Shown here piece by piece: positions 36,510 through 43,321 of a stretch of DNA of 64,000 nucleotides. How positions within the stretch are numbered: position 1 is the first letter of the stretch; each line of letters opens with the position of its first letter. Where the stretch lies: assembly GCA_037446115.1 (NCBI GenBank), contig JBBIJF010000019.1:19830-83829 (forward strand), in the 5' to 3' direction. The notes under the pieces were generated by a model. It did not search any database. It saw only the letters and a program-made list of their open reading frames with translations, and was not told the DNA's origin. The position numbers were made by a program, and so were the translations under genes. This DNA is from JANWXD01 sp037446115. Its GTDB lineage: Bacteria; Acidobacteriota; Terriglobia; Bryobacterales; Bryobacteraceae.

Positions 36510-36654
36510 GAAACCCGCCTCCGCCACGGCGAAGGAGGCCGTGGAGGGTCAACTCCGTTACCTTTACCTGCGCTGGCTGCTGTTGGAGAATCTCATCCGC
36601 TCGATCGAGCTTTATGCCGCGGTGGGTGTCCGAAAGCCTCCCCGGTCGGTTTGA
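36499..36654 (+). CDS. 51-residue ORF of unknown function
   Basis: ATG 36499 opens a frame ending at TGA 36652-36654. The peptide has a charged N-terminus (MTRTKPASATAKEAVEG), an amphipathic Leu/Tyr/Trp/Arg-rich centre (QLRYLYLRWLLLENLIRSIEL) and a basic tail (RKPPRSV). The centre could be a helix that packs against a partner or a membrane surface. No ribosome site precedes it, but the promoter described at 36463-36509 would place the transcript start at its ATG, fitting a leaderless message. It lies between the divergent helicase gene and the ECF sigma factor gene, whose ATG is 131 bp further on. No homologue is recognised; coding status is likely but unproven. Confidence 0.45.
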   Translation: MTRTKPASATAKEAVEGQLRYLYLRWLLLENLIRSIELYAAVGVRKPPRSV

Positions 36655-36785
36655 GTCATCGGGCCCTCGGTCGTACAGCAACCTCTTTGATTTTCCACAG
36701 CTTGGCGTGTAACCTAACCTTTGGGCGGCACGCCTTTCCAAGCGAGGCTGCAAGCGGCCTCGGAACTGCCGGCCATGCAAGCCGC

Positions 36786-37382
36786 ATGCTGGTTGATTTT
36801 GAACTTGTTGAACGCGCGCGAGCCGGGGATGACGAGGCCTTCAGTCAGATTGTCGGCGCGTATCGCAAGCGGGTTCTCGGCACCATCGCTAGGCTGATCG
36901 GCAGGCCGGAGGACGTTGAGGACGTTGGCCAGCAGGTGTTTATGCGACTGTATTTGTCGTTGAACCAGTTGCGGTCGCCGGAGGTGTTTGAGCCGTGGCT
37001 ATACCGGCTGACGGCCAACGCGGCCTACGATTACCTGCGCCGGCAGCGGAGGCGGGCCGAGTCGCGTCTGGCCGACCTCTCCGAACAGCAGGTGGTTATG
37101 GCAGACGCAGCCGCCGGTTTCCAGCGCCTCGAAGAGGAGCATGAGCGGGCCCGCGTGCGCGAACTGGTTCAGTCTCTGCTGAGTTCCGTTTCCGAGGAAG
37201 ACCGCATTCTGCTTCTGCTGAAGGAAGTCGAGGGTCTTTCGCTCAAGGAGCTCGAAAAGATTTATCATGTGAACGAGAATGCCTTGAAAGTCCGACTGTT
37301 CCGGGCGCGCCAGCGCGTGCTGAAGGCCCTGGCCGCAAAGCAGTCTTCGTCTGCCGCCAGTAAGGCAACGGGTAGGGGGTGA
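36786..37382 (+). CDS. ECF-type RNA polymerase sigma factor
   Basis: The 198-residue protein shows region 2 (DDEAFSQIVGAYRKRVLGTIARLIGRPEDVEDVGQQVFMRLYLSLNQLR, then WLYRLTANAAYDYLRRQRRR) and region 4 (LLSSVSEEDRILLLLKEVEGLSLKELEKIYHVNENALKVRLFRARQRVLKAL), with no sigma 1.1 or region 3. It should redirect RNA polymerase to a stress regulon. The next two genes follow at 4-bp spacing and a 4-bp overlap, making a sigma-membrane protein-periplasmic sensor set. ATG 36786 is chosen at the start of region 2; the frame is open to 36651. TTGATT (36687-36692) with TAACCT (36710-36715) is a weak promoter candidate. Confidence 0.92.
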   Translation: MLVDFELVERARAGDDEAFSQIVGAYRKRVLGTIARLIGRPEDVEDVGQQVFMRLYLSLNQLRSPEVFEPWLYRLTANAAYDYLRRQRRRAESRLADLSEQQVVMADAAAGFQRLEEEHERARVRELVQSLLSSVSEEDRILLLLKEVEGLSLKELEKIYHVNENALKVRLFRARQRVLKALAAKQSSSAASKATGRG

Positions 37383-37386
37383 GACG

Positions 37387-37740
37387 ATGGCCAAGCAGGG
37401 AGAGACTTTGAACCCGCAGGAGCTGGAACGCCAGCTTGACCGGCTCTGGGAAGCTTATCGCCGGGCTTGTCCGGACCCGGAGCCGACAGCGGCGTTCCTG
37501 CCGGGAGTGTGGAGGCTGATCGAAAAGCGGCGCGACAGCACGTATTCGTTGTGCCGCTGGGCTCAGGCCTTGGTGGGCGCGGCGGCGGCGGTCTGCGTGG
37601 TGCTCGGCATCTTGCTGAGTGCTGCGGCCCCGGGTCCGGTTTTCAATCGGACGACCTACGTGGAGGCCCTGGCCGAGGAGAACTCTCCCGAAGTGCAGCT
37701 TTACGCCAGTGCGTTTTCCAACGAGAACGGTTCCCGATGA
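37387..37740 (+). CDS. Single-pass membrane protein, probable anti-sigma partner
   Basis: This 117-residue protein has a cytoplasmic N-terminal segment of about 57 residues (LNPQELERQLDRLWEAYRRACPDPEPTAAFLPGVWRLIEKRR), one membrane helix (QALVGAAAAVCVVLGILL) and a short outer tail. It lacks the HxxxCxxC zinc motif of ZAS anti-sigma factors. The topology and the place directly after an ECF gene fit a CnrY-like anti-sigma protein that holds the sigma factor at the membrane through a short cytoplasmic helix. The stop overlaps the next start (ATGA). Confidence 0.7.
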   Translation: MAKQGETLNPQELERQLDRLWEAYRRACPDPEPTAAFLPGVWRLIEKRRDSTYSLCRWAQALVGAAAAVCVVLGILLSAAAPGPVFNRTTYVEALAEENSPEVQLYASAFSNENGSR

Positions 37741-38144
37741 GCTCCTCCCGCCTTCGCGTCGTGCTGTATCTGCTGCTGGTGTTCGCGAGCGGGGTGGTCG
37801 TGGGAGCGCTCGGCCACCGCTTTTGGGCGCTGCAGGAGGTGGAGGCGCGCCCGCGCAGCCCGCAGGAATTCCGGCGCCGCTACGTCGAGGAAATGCGGAC
37901 GCGCCTGCACCTTTCAGACGAACAGTTGCGGAAGCTCAACGAGATCCTCGACGTCACGGACGCACGTTACCGGGAAGTCCGCGAACGGATGCGCCCCGAA
38001 ATGAACGCCATCCAGGAGGACCACGCCAACCGCGTTCGTGCGATCCTCACCGACGAGCAACGGGTCGAGTACGAGAAGCTGCGTGCGGAGCGGGAGCGGC
38101 GGCGTAAGAAGGAGGGCGGACCTCCCCGCGGTCCGCGCCCGTAA
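37737..38144 (+). CDS. Periplasmic CnrX/CpxP-like sensor protein
   Basis: The 135-residue protein has an N-terminal membrane anchor or signal (VVLYLLLVFASGVVVGALGHRFW) followed by an all-helical domain: EFRRRYVEEMRTRLHLSDEQLRKLNEILDVTDARYREVRERMRPEMNAIQEDHANRVRAILTDEQRVEYEKL. Leu-Ser-x-Glu-Gln and Leu-Thr-x-Glu-Gln pairs are the signature of the heavy-metal-resistance/Spy/CpxP four-helix hairpin. It would sense metal or misfolded protein in the periplasm and signal through the membrane protein to the ECF sigma factor. The tail is Lys/Arg/Pro-rich. ATG 37737 is coupled to the previous stop. Confidence 0.8.
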   Translation: MSSSRLRVVLYLLLVFASGVVVGALGHRFWALQEVEARPRSPQEFRRRYVEEMRTRLHLSDEQLRKLNEILDVTDARYREVRERMRPEMNAIQEDHANRVRAILTDEQRVEYEKLRAERERRRKKEGGPPRGPRP

Positions 38145-38155
38145 CGACTTCTTCC

Positions 38156-38392
38156 TCAGCCCGAGGTCTTCGGCTGCGGGGCTTTTTCCGCAGCCTTGCG
38201 GTATCGGCGCTGGAAGCGGTCTACACGTCCCTCCGTGTCCACGAGCTTCTGGCGTCCTGTAAAGAACGGGTGGCACTTGGAACAAATCTCCACACGGATG
38301 TCACCCTTGTGCGTCGAGCGCGTACGGAAGGTGTTGCCGCAGGCGCAGATCACATTGACTTCCTGGTATGCGGGGTGGATCCCGGACTTCAT
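38156..38392 (-). CDS. rpmE: 50S ribosomal protein L31 (zinc-binding form)
   Basis: The 78-residue protein begins MKSGIHPAYQEVNVICACGNTF and has four Cys (C16, C18, C37, C40) forming the zinc site of the C+ form of bL31. THKGDIRVEICSKCHPFFTGRQKLVDTEGRVDRFQRRY is the conserved core, and the Lys-rich tail is normal. An AAAGG site lies upstream. The longer open frame to 38578 overlaps noncoding sequence. The -10 hexamer TATACT at 38440-38435 (minus) gives a leader of about 36 nt, room for regulation. Confidence 0.96.
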   Translation of the reverse strand: MKSGIHPAYQEVNVICACGNTFRTRSTHKGDIRVEICSKCHPFFTGRQKLVDTEGRVDRFQRRYRKAAEKAPQPKTSG

Positions 38393-38434
38393 CGCTCTGG
38401 TAACCTTTGTGCTTTTCTTCGCGGGGAAACTCTC

Positions 38435-38440
38435 AGTATA
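38435..38440 (-). promoter_or_regulatory. -10 hexamer of rpmE
   Basis: TATACT is read on the minus strand at 38440-38435, giving a predicted transcript start near 38428 and a 36-nt leader. The -35 region is weak. It lies just downstream of the terminator-like hairpin at 38467-38500, so rpmE seems to be transcribed on its own. Confidence 0.5.
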
Positions 38441-38466
38441 GCACCCGGCGCCCGCCGAAAACGGCA

Positions 38467-38500
38467 ATCCCCGGAGCCCCCTGCCGGGCGCTCCGGGGAT
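38467..38500 (-). terminator. Terminator-like hairpin ending the 38.6-kb small unit
   Basis: ATCCCCGGAGC (38467-38477) and GCTCCGGGGAT (38490-38500) form a perfect 11-bp stem with a 12-nt loop. Read leftwards it is followed by TTGCCGTTTTC, a modest T-rich tract. The orientation suits the minus-strand small transcript that begins near 38683. Confidence 0.6.
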
Positions 38501-38610
38501 CTGGCGCCAAAGGAGAAAAATCCTGTGGCTCAGCACACCGCGGAAGGCAGCTGGTCCGCAGGAACCGGGCCCTGCCACTGAACAGGGCCAACCACGTGGG
38601 AACAGCCGCT

Positions 38611-38655
38611 TTAAGAGTCAGCCACCTCGCGCGGCTTGCTACTGTCAGATTTCAT
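38611..38655 (-). CDS. 14-codon ORF behind an extended, near-perfect Shine-Dalgarno sequence
   Basis: Read on the minus strand, positions 38676-38658 are the exact complement of the canonical bacterial 16S rRNA 3' end over 19 nt, with the AGGAGG core at 38672-38667. ATG 38655 lies 11 nt from that core. The frame encodes MKSDSSKPREVADS and stops at TAA 38613-38611. Beyond the TAA the same frame continues for 26 codons rich in Gly, Pro and Val, with two Cys, to TGA at 38532-38530. The surroundings hold a TTGACA -35 and a strong hairpin terminator, so about 220 nt may be an independent transcript. No known peptide family is recognised. It may be a leader peptide, a short secreted or modified peptide, or a structured RNA. 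Confidence 0.4.
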   Translation of the reverse strand: MKSDSSKPREVADS

Positions 38656-38689
38656 CTGCTGGATCACCTCCTTTCTCAGTGTTGGCACT

Positions 38690-38719
38690 ACACTACCAGG
38701 ACCTCGGGCCCGCTGTCAA
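38690..38719 (-). promoter_or_regulatory. Promoter of the small 38.6-kb unit
   Basis: A perfect TTGACA is read on the minus strand at 38719-38714. With an 18-bp spacer the -10 would be TAGTGT (38695-38690), a poor match. The predicted transcript start is near 38683, about 27 nt before the small ORF's ATG. Confidence 0.45.
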
Positions 38720-38809
38720 CCGCGACCGGTCCTGAGGAGGCTACAGCCAAGTGCGGCAGGCGACGCCGTGTTTGTGCGCGCGGTAAACTGAGGAAAACGG
38801 AGGTTCGCG

Positions 38810-39457
38810 ATGAGCTGGGCTGGGAAACAGAAGCGAGTGTTCCTTCCGCAGGGACTCGACCCGGATGTGATCGTGAGCCCCGACGCTCTGCGACCCAACC
38901 GTATCCCTCCCGGCCAGAGTGTGACCGAGAAGTGGCCGGTTCTCGATGCCAGCGGTCCTCCCGTGATCGATCTGAACCGCTGGCGGTTGCGAATCGGCGG
39001 CCTGGTGGCGCAGCCCCGCGAGTGGACGTGGGAAGAATTTCTCCAACTCCCGCGCGTCAAAGTCTACGCCGACTTCCACTGTGTGACACGCTGGTCCCGC
39101 CTGGGCAATCTCTGGGAAGGAGTCGCCACCCGCGAGCTGCTCCAGCGCGCCGGCGGAGCGCTTCCTCAAGCGCGCTTCGTGATGGCGTACGGATATGACT
39201 TCGGTTGGACCACGAATCTACCGCTTGAAGACTTTCTGGCCGAAGACGCCCTGGTCGCAATCTTTCACGACGGCGAGCCGCTGAGTCTGGAGCACGGCGC
39301 TCCGGCCCGCCTCATCGTACCGCGCCTGTACGCCTGGAAGAGCGCCAAGTGGCTGGCGGGCATTGAATTGATGGAGCATGACCGGCCCGGCTTCTGGGAG
39401 CGAAATGGCTACCACATGCACGGAGACCCCTGGAGGGAGGAACGCTTTGGCTGGTGA
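38810..39457 (+). CDS. Sulfite-oxidase-like molybdopterin oxidoreductase
   Basis: The 215-residue protein belongs to the sulfite oxidase/MsrP (YedY) molybdopterin-binding fold. DLNRWRLRIGGLV and the segment ADFHCVTRWSRLGNLWEGV with C91, the molybdenum ligand, are diagnostic; GWTTNLPLEDFLAEDALVAIFHDGEPLSLEHGAPARLIVPRLYAWKSAKWLAGIEL is the rest of the cofactor pocket. There is no signal peptide, so it probably works in the cytoplasm, unlike MsrP itself. The substrate is unknown. A strong GGAGG site precedes ATG 38810. The next gene begins 11 bp before its stop. moaA is in the same window. Confidence 0.9.
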   Translation: MSWAGKQKRVFLPQGLDPDVIVSPDALRPNRIPPGQSVTEKWPVLDASGPPVIDLNRWRLRIGGLVAQPREWTWEEFLQLPRVKVYADFHCVTRWSRLGNLWEGVATRELLQRAGGALPQARFVMAYGYDFGWTTNLPLEDFLAEDALVAIFHDGEPLSLEHGAPARLIVPRLYAWKSAKWLAGIELMEHDRPGFWERNGYHMHGDPWREERFGW

Positions 39458-40403
39458 GGAGACGGCGACACGCTGGTCGCGGCGCGGCTGGATTGCCGGG
39501 GCGGGCACTGCCGGGCTGGCCGGGGCCGGAGCACTCCTGTACGCTCTGGCGCCTGGTTTCTGGCGTCACTACTTCGGCGAGATGAAGCGGCCCGTGGCGC
39601 CTCCCCCGCTGCGGCCCCACCCGGAGCGCTGGTCCGAGCGGGGCCTCCACGCCGCCTGGCTCGGCCACGCCACAGTCCTGCTGAAGGTGGACGGGTTCAC
39701 GATGCTGCTCGATCCGATCTTCAGCCTCCGCGCGGGGATCAACGTCGGGCCGGTCACGCTCGGCATCAAGCGCCTGGTGCAGCCGGCCCTGCGAATCCGC
39801 GAACTCCCGGCGGTTGATCTGATCCTGCTCTCGCACGCGCACATGGATCATATTGACCTGCCCTCGCTACGCAGGCTCGAGCGGCGCTACACCACGGTGG
39901 TGACGGCCTCGAAGACCAGCGACCTGGTGCGCGTGGAGCGCTATCGCTCGGTCCATGAGGTCGGCTGGGGTGATCGTCTTCGCGTCGGACCGGCCGCGAT
40001 TCTGGCCTTCGAGGTCAATCACTGGGGCGCGCGCATGCGGACCGATCACTATCGCGGCTACAACGGCTACCTCATCGAGGTGGGGCGCTATCGCATCATC
40101 TTCGGCGGTGACACGGCCATCACCGACTCGTTTGCGCGCCTTCGCGGCTCCCGACCCGTGGACCTGGCCATCATGCCGATCGGCACCTATAACCCGTGGA
40201 TCCGGCGCCACTGCACTCCGGAGCAGGCCTGGAACATGGCCAACGACGCGGGAGCCGAGTTCATCCTCCCGATCCACCACCAGACCTTTCCCCTGGGCCG
40301 GGAACCGGTGGAGGAACCCATCGAGCGGCTGCATCGTGCGGCGGGCAACCACGCGGACCGCATCGCGCTGCGCCGCATCGGAGAGGAATTTCATCTCAGC
40401 TGA
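39447..40403 (+). CDS. Tat-exported metallo-beta-lactamase-fold hydrolase, NAPE-PLD-like
   Basis: The 318-residue protein is best started at TTG 39447, where GAGGGAGGAA lies 5 nt upstream inside the previous gene. This gives a twin-arginine-type signal (SRRGWIAGAGTAGLAGAGALLYAL). The hydrolase domain has AAWLGHATVLLKVDGFTMLLDPIF, SHAHMDHIDLPSLRRL (H130, H132, D134, H135), NHWGAR, IIFGGDTAITDSF and LPIHHQTFPLG, the pattern of N-acyl-phosphatidylethanolamine-hydrolysing phospholipase D and RomA-like proteins. An upstream ATG (39378) has no ribosome site and would add residues unlike an export signal. It overlaps the molybdoenzyme gene and converges on the Sfp gene with 13 bp overlap. Confidence 0.85.
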   Translation: MAGEETATRWSRRGWIAGAGTAGLAGAGALLYALAPGFWRHYFGEMKRPVAPPPLRPHPERWSERGLHAAWLGHATVLLKVDGFTMLLDPIFSLRAGINVGPVTLGIKRLVQPALRIRELPAVDLILLSHAHMDHIDLPSLRRLERRYTTVVTASKTSDLVRVERYRSVHEVGWGDRLRVGPAAILAFEVNHWGARMRTDHYRGYNGYLIEVGRYRIIFGGDTAITDSFARLRGSRPVDLAIMPIGTYNPWIRRHCTPEQAWNMANDAGAEFILPIHHQTFPLGREPVEEPIERLHRAAGNHADRIALRRIGEEFHLS

Positions 40404-41053
40404 GTCAGGCGGCGCAGCACGGGCAGCGGCTCGCGGCTCTCCACCACTAGAGCCGCGGCAAAACCCAGCGGAGCTTCGAGCGCCACCACCCACCAGGCTT
40501 CATCCCAATCCACCTCTACATGTAACCGGCCGAAGCGGAGCCCCTCCCCCCTTGCCTTGAGATAGGCTTCCTTGCGCGTCCAGAGCTGGAAAAACGCCGC
40601 AGGGCGAAGCTCCGGAGGCACGCTGTGAAGCGCCTCCTGTTCTGCGGCAGAGAAGTAGCGACGAGCGATCCGCTCCCAGCGAAAGTCCGGGCGGATGCGC
40701 TCGATGTCAATGCCCACCTCGCGGCCCAGGGCGAAGGCATAGAGGGCGACATCCTCTGAATGAGAGATGTTGAATCGTAGCTCCGTGCCGGCGGCCACCG
40801 CCGGCTTTCCGGAGGGCCCGTACCGGAAGCGGATGCCGGCCGGCTCGCATCCCAGGTAGCCGGCTAGTAGTTCGCGCAGACGGCCTCGCGCCACCGTGAA
40901 GCGCCTCGCATGCTCCGCCAAACGATACCGCGCCGCGCGGGACTGCTCTTCCGGCGAGAGAAAGGACTGCCAGCGCTTGAACTGATCAGGTGCCGCATCG
41001 AGGTGCATCTGCCAGATGTGCACCTCACCGGCGGGGAGCGTTAACGCCCTCAC
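40391..41053 (-). CDS. 4'-phosphopantetheinyl transferase, Sfp type
   Basis: The 220-residue enzyme transfers phosphopantetheine from CoA to a carrier-protein Ser. GRLRELLAGYLG, FRYGPSGKPAV, RFNISHSEDVALYAFA, REVGIDIERIRPDF (magnesium-binding D and E), and QLWTRKEAYLKARGEGL are the Sfp/Gsp motifs. The length (about 220) and two-fold pseudo-repeat fit the Sfp rather than the AcpS type, so it may serve secondary-metabolite or lysine-type carriers. No PKS or NRPS gene is in the window. It starts at GTG 41053, overlapping the ceramidase-like stop by 4 bp (GTGA). Confidence 0.93.
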   Translation of the reverse strand: MRALTLPAGEVHIWQMHLDAAPDQFKRWQSFLSPEEQSRAARYRLAEHARRFTVARGRLRELLAGYLGCEPAGIRFRYGPSGKPAVAAGTELRFNISHSEDVALYAFALGREVGIDIERIRPDFRWERIARRYFSAAEQEALHSVPPELRPAAFFQLWTRKEAYLKARGEGLRFGRLHVEVDWDEAWWVVALEAPLGFAAALVVESREPLPVLRRLTQLR

Positions 41054-42405
41054 CGCCGGGCCGGCCTCCGGCCGACGCGCTTCAGCACGTCATGGATCCC
41101 CGAAAAGACGGTTTCTTCGATCTCCTCGTTAAACGGTCCGGGCTGACCGTAATACAGCATGCTGTCCACCGCTTCGTAGCCACCCTCTCGGAGCACCCGT
41201 AACGACGGGATGTAGCACATGACGTCGTTCGAGTAGCCCGCCACGATCATGTTTTCGCCGGGATATTCCCGTTTGATGCGCAGAGCGTAATCCACCACCA
41301 CTTCGCCTCCGAGCGCCACCACCGTCAGCGTGTTGCCGAAGCGGATCGCCTGTACCGGATAGGGGAGCCGGCGTATGGGACGCCGTTCGTCGTAGGTGGC
41401 CAGCATGGCGCGGGCGTGCCGGGCCCGCACGGGGTTGGGATCGCTCAGGCGCTGTTCGAAGGTCTCGCGGGTGTGCGGTGCGAAGGCCGGCTCCACAATC
41501 CGGAACGCAGCGCGCAGGGGTCCGCGCACGGGCTGGAGCCGTCCGGAAAGGACCTTCTCCACTTCCGCCGCCAGCGTGCGTCCGTGCTGCTCGGCCAGTT
41601 CCAGGCTGCTGCGCGGATGGGGATTCTGATCGGCACCGCACAGCATTAAAAACATGGCCGCCGCCCCGGGAAAGGTCTTCTCCAGTTCGATCTGAGCGAA
41701 GCCTGCGTAGTCGCCGCTGATCTGGTAAAACTCGCCCGTCAGGGTCGTATTGTGGCAGGCGTATCCGAACACCACCGCCACCAGCTTGCCGGCAGGATCC
41801 GTCACGCGCACCACCGGAACGGAGTGGTCCACCGGGCCCTTGGGATTGACCCCGATGCGCATTCCCTTCTCAGTCGGTTCGCGGCGGTTCACGGCAAAGC
41901 GCGCCTCGCCCTGCCCGAAAGCAAGATCCGCAGGCGCCAGGCGCCCTAGGGCCGCGCCAATGACGGAGACGAGCTTGTCGGTGAGCGTCTGGCCATAGTG
42001 CTCGATTTTGCGCCTCTCCTCTTCGGGGAGGTCGAACATGAGGTTGAGGTTGTTCCGGACCACCGGCCCGGTGTGAGTGTGCGAAGAGTTCAGCAGCAGG
42101 CGAGCCCGGTCGATGCCGTACTGTTTCTGAACGCGAGCCGCCACAGCGTCGGAAATTGCGCGTGGCAACCCGATCAGGTCTGTGGTGACAATCACGACCC
42201 GGTTGCCCCGCTGGTCTTCGAGAGCCAGCGCCTTGGCCCACAAGTCGTGAATCACCCCTTCAGAAGGCTTCTTGCGGCTGGCGTAGCCGGACATCCAGAT
42301 CGGCCCCTCGGGGGTGATGGGCACGCGCGCGACGCCGGCTTTGAATTCCGCGCCGAAGAGCGTGCCGGTAACAAACAGGCTGAGCGCGACAACTATCCTG
42401 CACAT
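41050..42405 (-). CDS. Secreted neutral-ceramidase-like hydrolase
   Basis: The 451-residue protein has a signal peptide (VVALSLFVTGTLFGA) and the N-terminal catalytic domain of neutral/alkaline non-lysosomal ceramidases: KAGVARVPITPEGPIWMSGYASR, IVTTDLIGLP, LLLNSSHTHTGPVV, VFGYACHNTTL and FLMLCGADQNPHPRSS. The His in CHN and SHTH are the expected zinc ligands. It lacks the C-terminal immunoglobulin-like domain of full-length ceramidases, as is common for environmental members, so the true amide substrate is open. It is followed by an Sfp-type transferase gene with a 4-bp overlap and is divergent from lexA. Confidence 0.88.
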   Translation of the reverse strand: MCRIVVALSLFVTGTLFGAEFKAGVARVPITPEGPIWMSGYASRKKPSEGVIHDLWAKALALEDQRGNRVVIVTTDLIGLPRAISDAVAARVQKQYGIDRARLLLNSSHTHTGPVVRNNLNLMFDLPEEERRKIEHYGQTLTDKLVSVIGAALGRLAPADLAFGQGEARFAVNRREPTEKGMRIGVNPKGPVDHSVPVVRVTDPAGKLVAVVFGYACHNTTLTGEFYQISGDYAGFAQIELEKTFPGAAAMFLMLCGADQNPHPRSSLELAEQHGRTLAAEVEKVLSGRLQPVRGPLRAAFRIVEPAFAPHTRETFEQRLSDPNPVRARHARAMLATYDERRPIRRLPYPVQAIRFGNTLTVVALGGEVVVDYALRIKREYPGENMIVAGYSNDVMCYIPSLRVLREGGYEAVDSMLYYGQPGPFNEEIEETVFSGIHDVLKRVGRRPARR

Positions 42406-42599
42406 CGGATTCTCATCGAGAGCCTAACACAGCCCGATCCGCACGTTCTGCACCGCAATTGCGACTCCTGCCGCTGTGCGGGCAGCCCGGAGGAACCGGC
42501 GGTACTCGAGCTCTTGGGCGGCCGTGTCTCGATCGCCCGGCGGACCACGGCCGTTTGAGCCGACCAGATGCCAGGGCGCCCCAAGGCGACGGGCCCAGC

Positions 42600-42628
42600 T
42601 TGACTTTCTCTTTTTATTCGCCCACAAT
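42600..42628 (+). promoter_or_regulatory. lexA promoter
   Basis: TTGACT (42600-42605), 17 bp, and CACAAT (42623-42628) predict a start near 42635. The preferred lexA ATG is at 42636, so the message would be leaderless. No palindromic SOS box is obvious between or around these elements. Confidence 0.55.
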
Positions 42629-42635
42629 GGAAACG

Positions 42636-43268
42636 ATGGCGCTGACCCGGCGGCAAAAAGAAGTCTTGGACTTTATCGTCCGCTTCATCGAGGAAAACGG
42701 CTACAGCCCGAGCTACGAAGAGGTGGCCCGCGGGCTGCAATTGTCTTCCCTAGCCACAGTCCACAAACACATCCGCGCACTGGAGGCCAAACACTACCTG
42801 CGTTGCGGCCATAACCGCAGCCGCTCCCTGGAACTTTCTCCGAAGTTCTTCCAGGAGCAGCGGAAGCTCAAACAGGAGACGCTCTCGGCGCTGGAGATCC
42901 CGCTGGCCGGGCGCATTGCGGCAGGAGCGCCCGTGGAAGCCGTGGAAGACCGCGAGACGATCAACCTTGCCGAACTCGTGGATGACCGGGACGTGTTCGC
43001 TCTGGAAGTTCGTGGGGACTCGATGATCGAAGACCACATCTGCAGCGGCGACGTCGTACTGGTCGAGCGCACATCGCACGTCGAGGACGGGGACATCGTC
43101 GTGGCCTTGCTGGAGGGGACCGAAACGACTCTCAAGCGCTTCTATCGTGAACCGGGCGGGATGGCGCGTCTGCAGCCCGCCAACCCCGAAATGGCGCCTA
43201 TCCGCGTTCCGCTGGCGAATGTGCAAATCCAGGGCCGCGTGTTAGCTGTCCTGCGGAAGTACCGGTAG
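42636..43268 (+). CDS. lexA: LexA repressor
   Basis: The 210-residue SOS repressor has the winged-helix N-terminal domain (TRRQKEVLDFIVRFIEENGYSPSYEEVARGLQLSSLATVHKHIRALEAKHYL) and the S24 autoproteolytic domain. The predicted self-cleavage bond is A96-G97 in GRIAAGAP. The dyad is S129 (EVRGDSMIEDHI) and K167 (TTLKRFYRE). ATG 42636 (MALTRRQ) matches the usual family start and the predicted leaderless transcript; ATG 42627, three codons earlier, overlaps the -10. Target genes are unknown. The helicase gene in this window is a possible member, but no shared operator was recognised. Confidence 0.94.
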   Translation: MALTRRQKEVLDFIVRFIEENGYSPSYEEVARGLQLSSLATVHKHIRALEAKHYLRCGHNRSRSLELSPKFFQEQRKLKQETLSALEIPLAGRIAAGAPVEAVEDRETINLAELVDDRDVFALEVRGDSMIEDHICSGDVVLVERTSHVEDGDIVVALLEGTETTLKRFYREPGGMARLQPANPEMAPIRVPLANVQIQGRVLAVLRKYR

Positions 43269-43321
43269 CCGGCACTATCGGTCTTTGGGCGGCCCGCCTG
43301 GTGAACCACAGTCGCGGACCC

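Larger units (their letters stand above)
38393..38809. other. 417-bp stretch without a conventional gene
   Basis: Apart from the rpmE promoter, the hairpin at 38467-38500 and the small minus-strand unit, this stretch contains a second hairpin, GGCCCTG/CAGGGCC (38568-38574/38583-38589), inside that unit. The right part (38720-38809) holds the ribosome site AACGGAGG for the molybdoenzyme gene at 38810 and nothing else I can identify. Confidence 0.5.

Noticed and set aside
38658..38676. Possible fragment of a 16S rRNA gene
   Set aside because: Only 19 nt match the 16S 3' end; flanking sequence has no rRNA helices, and on the other strand it sits exactly as a ribosome site before an ATG.
39378..39446. 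ATG 39378 as the start of the NAPE-PLD-like gene
   Set aside because: No ribosome site, overlap of 80 bp with the previous gene, and it would bury the Tat signal; TTG 39447 has a strong site.
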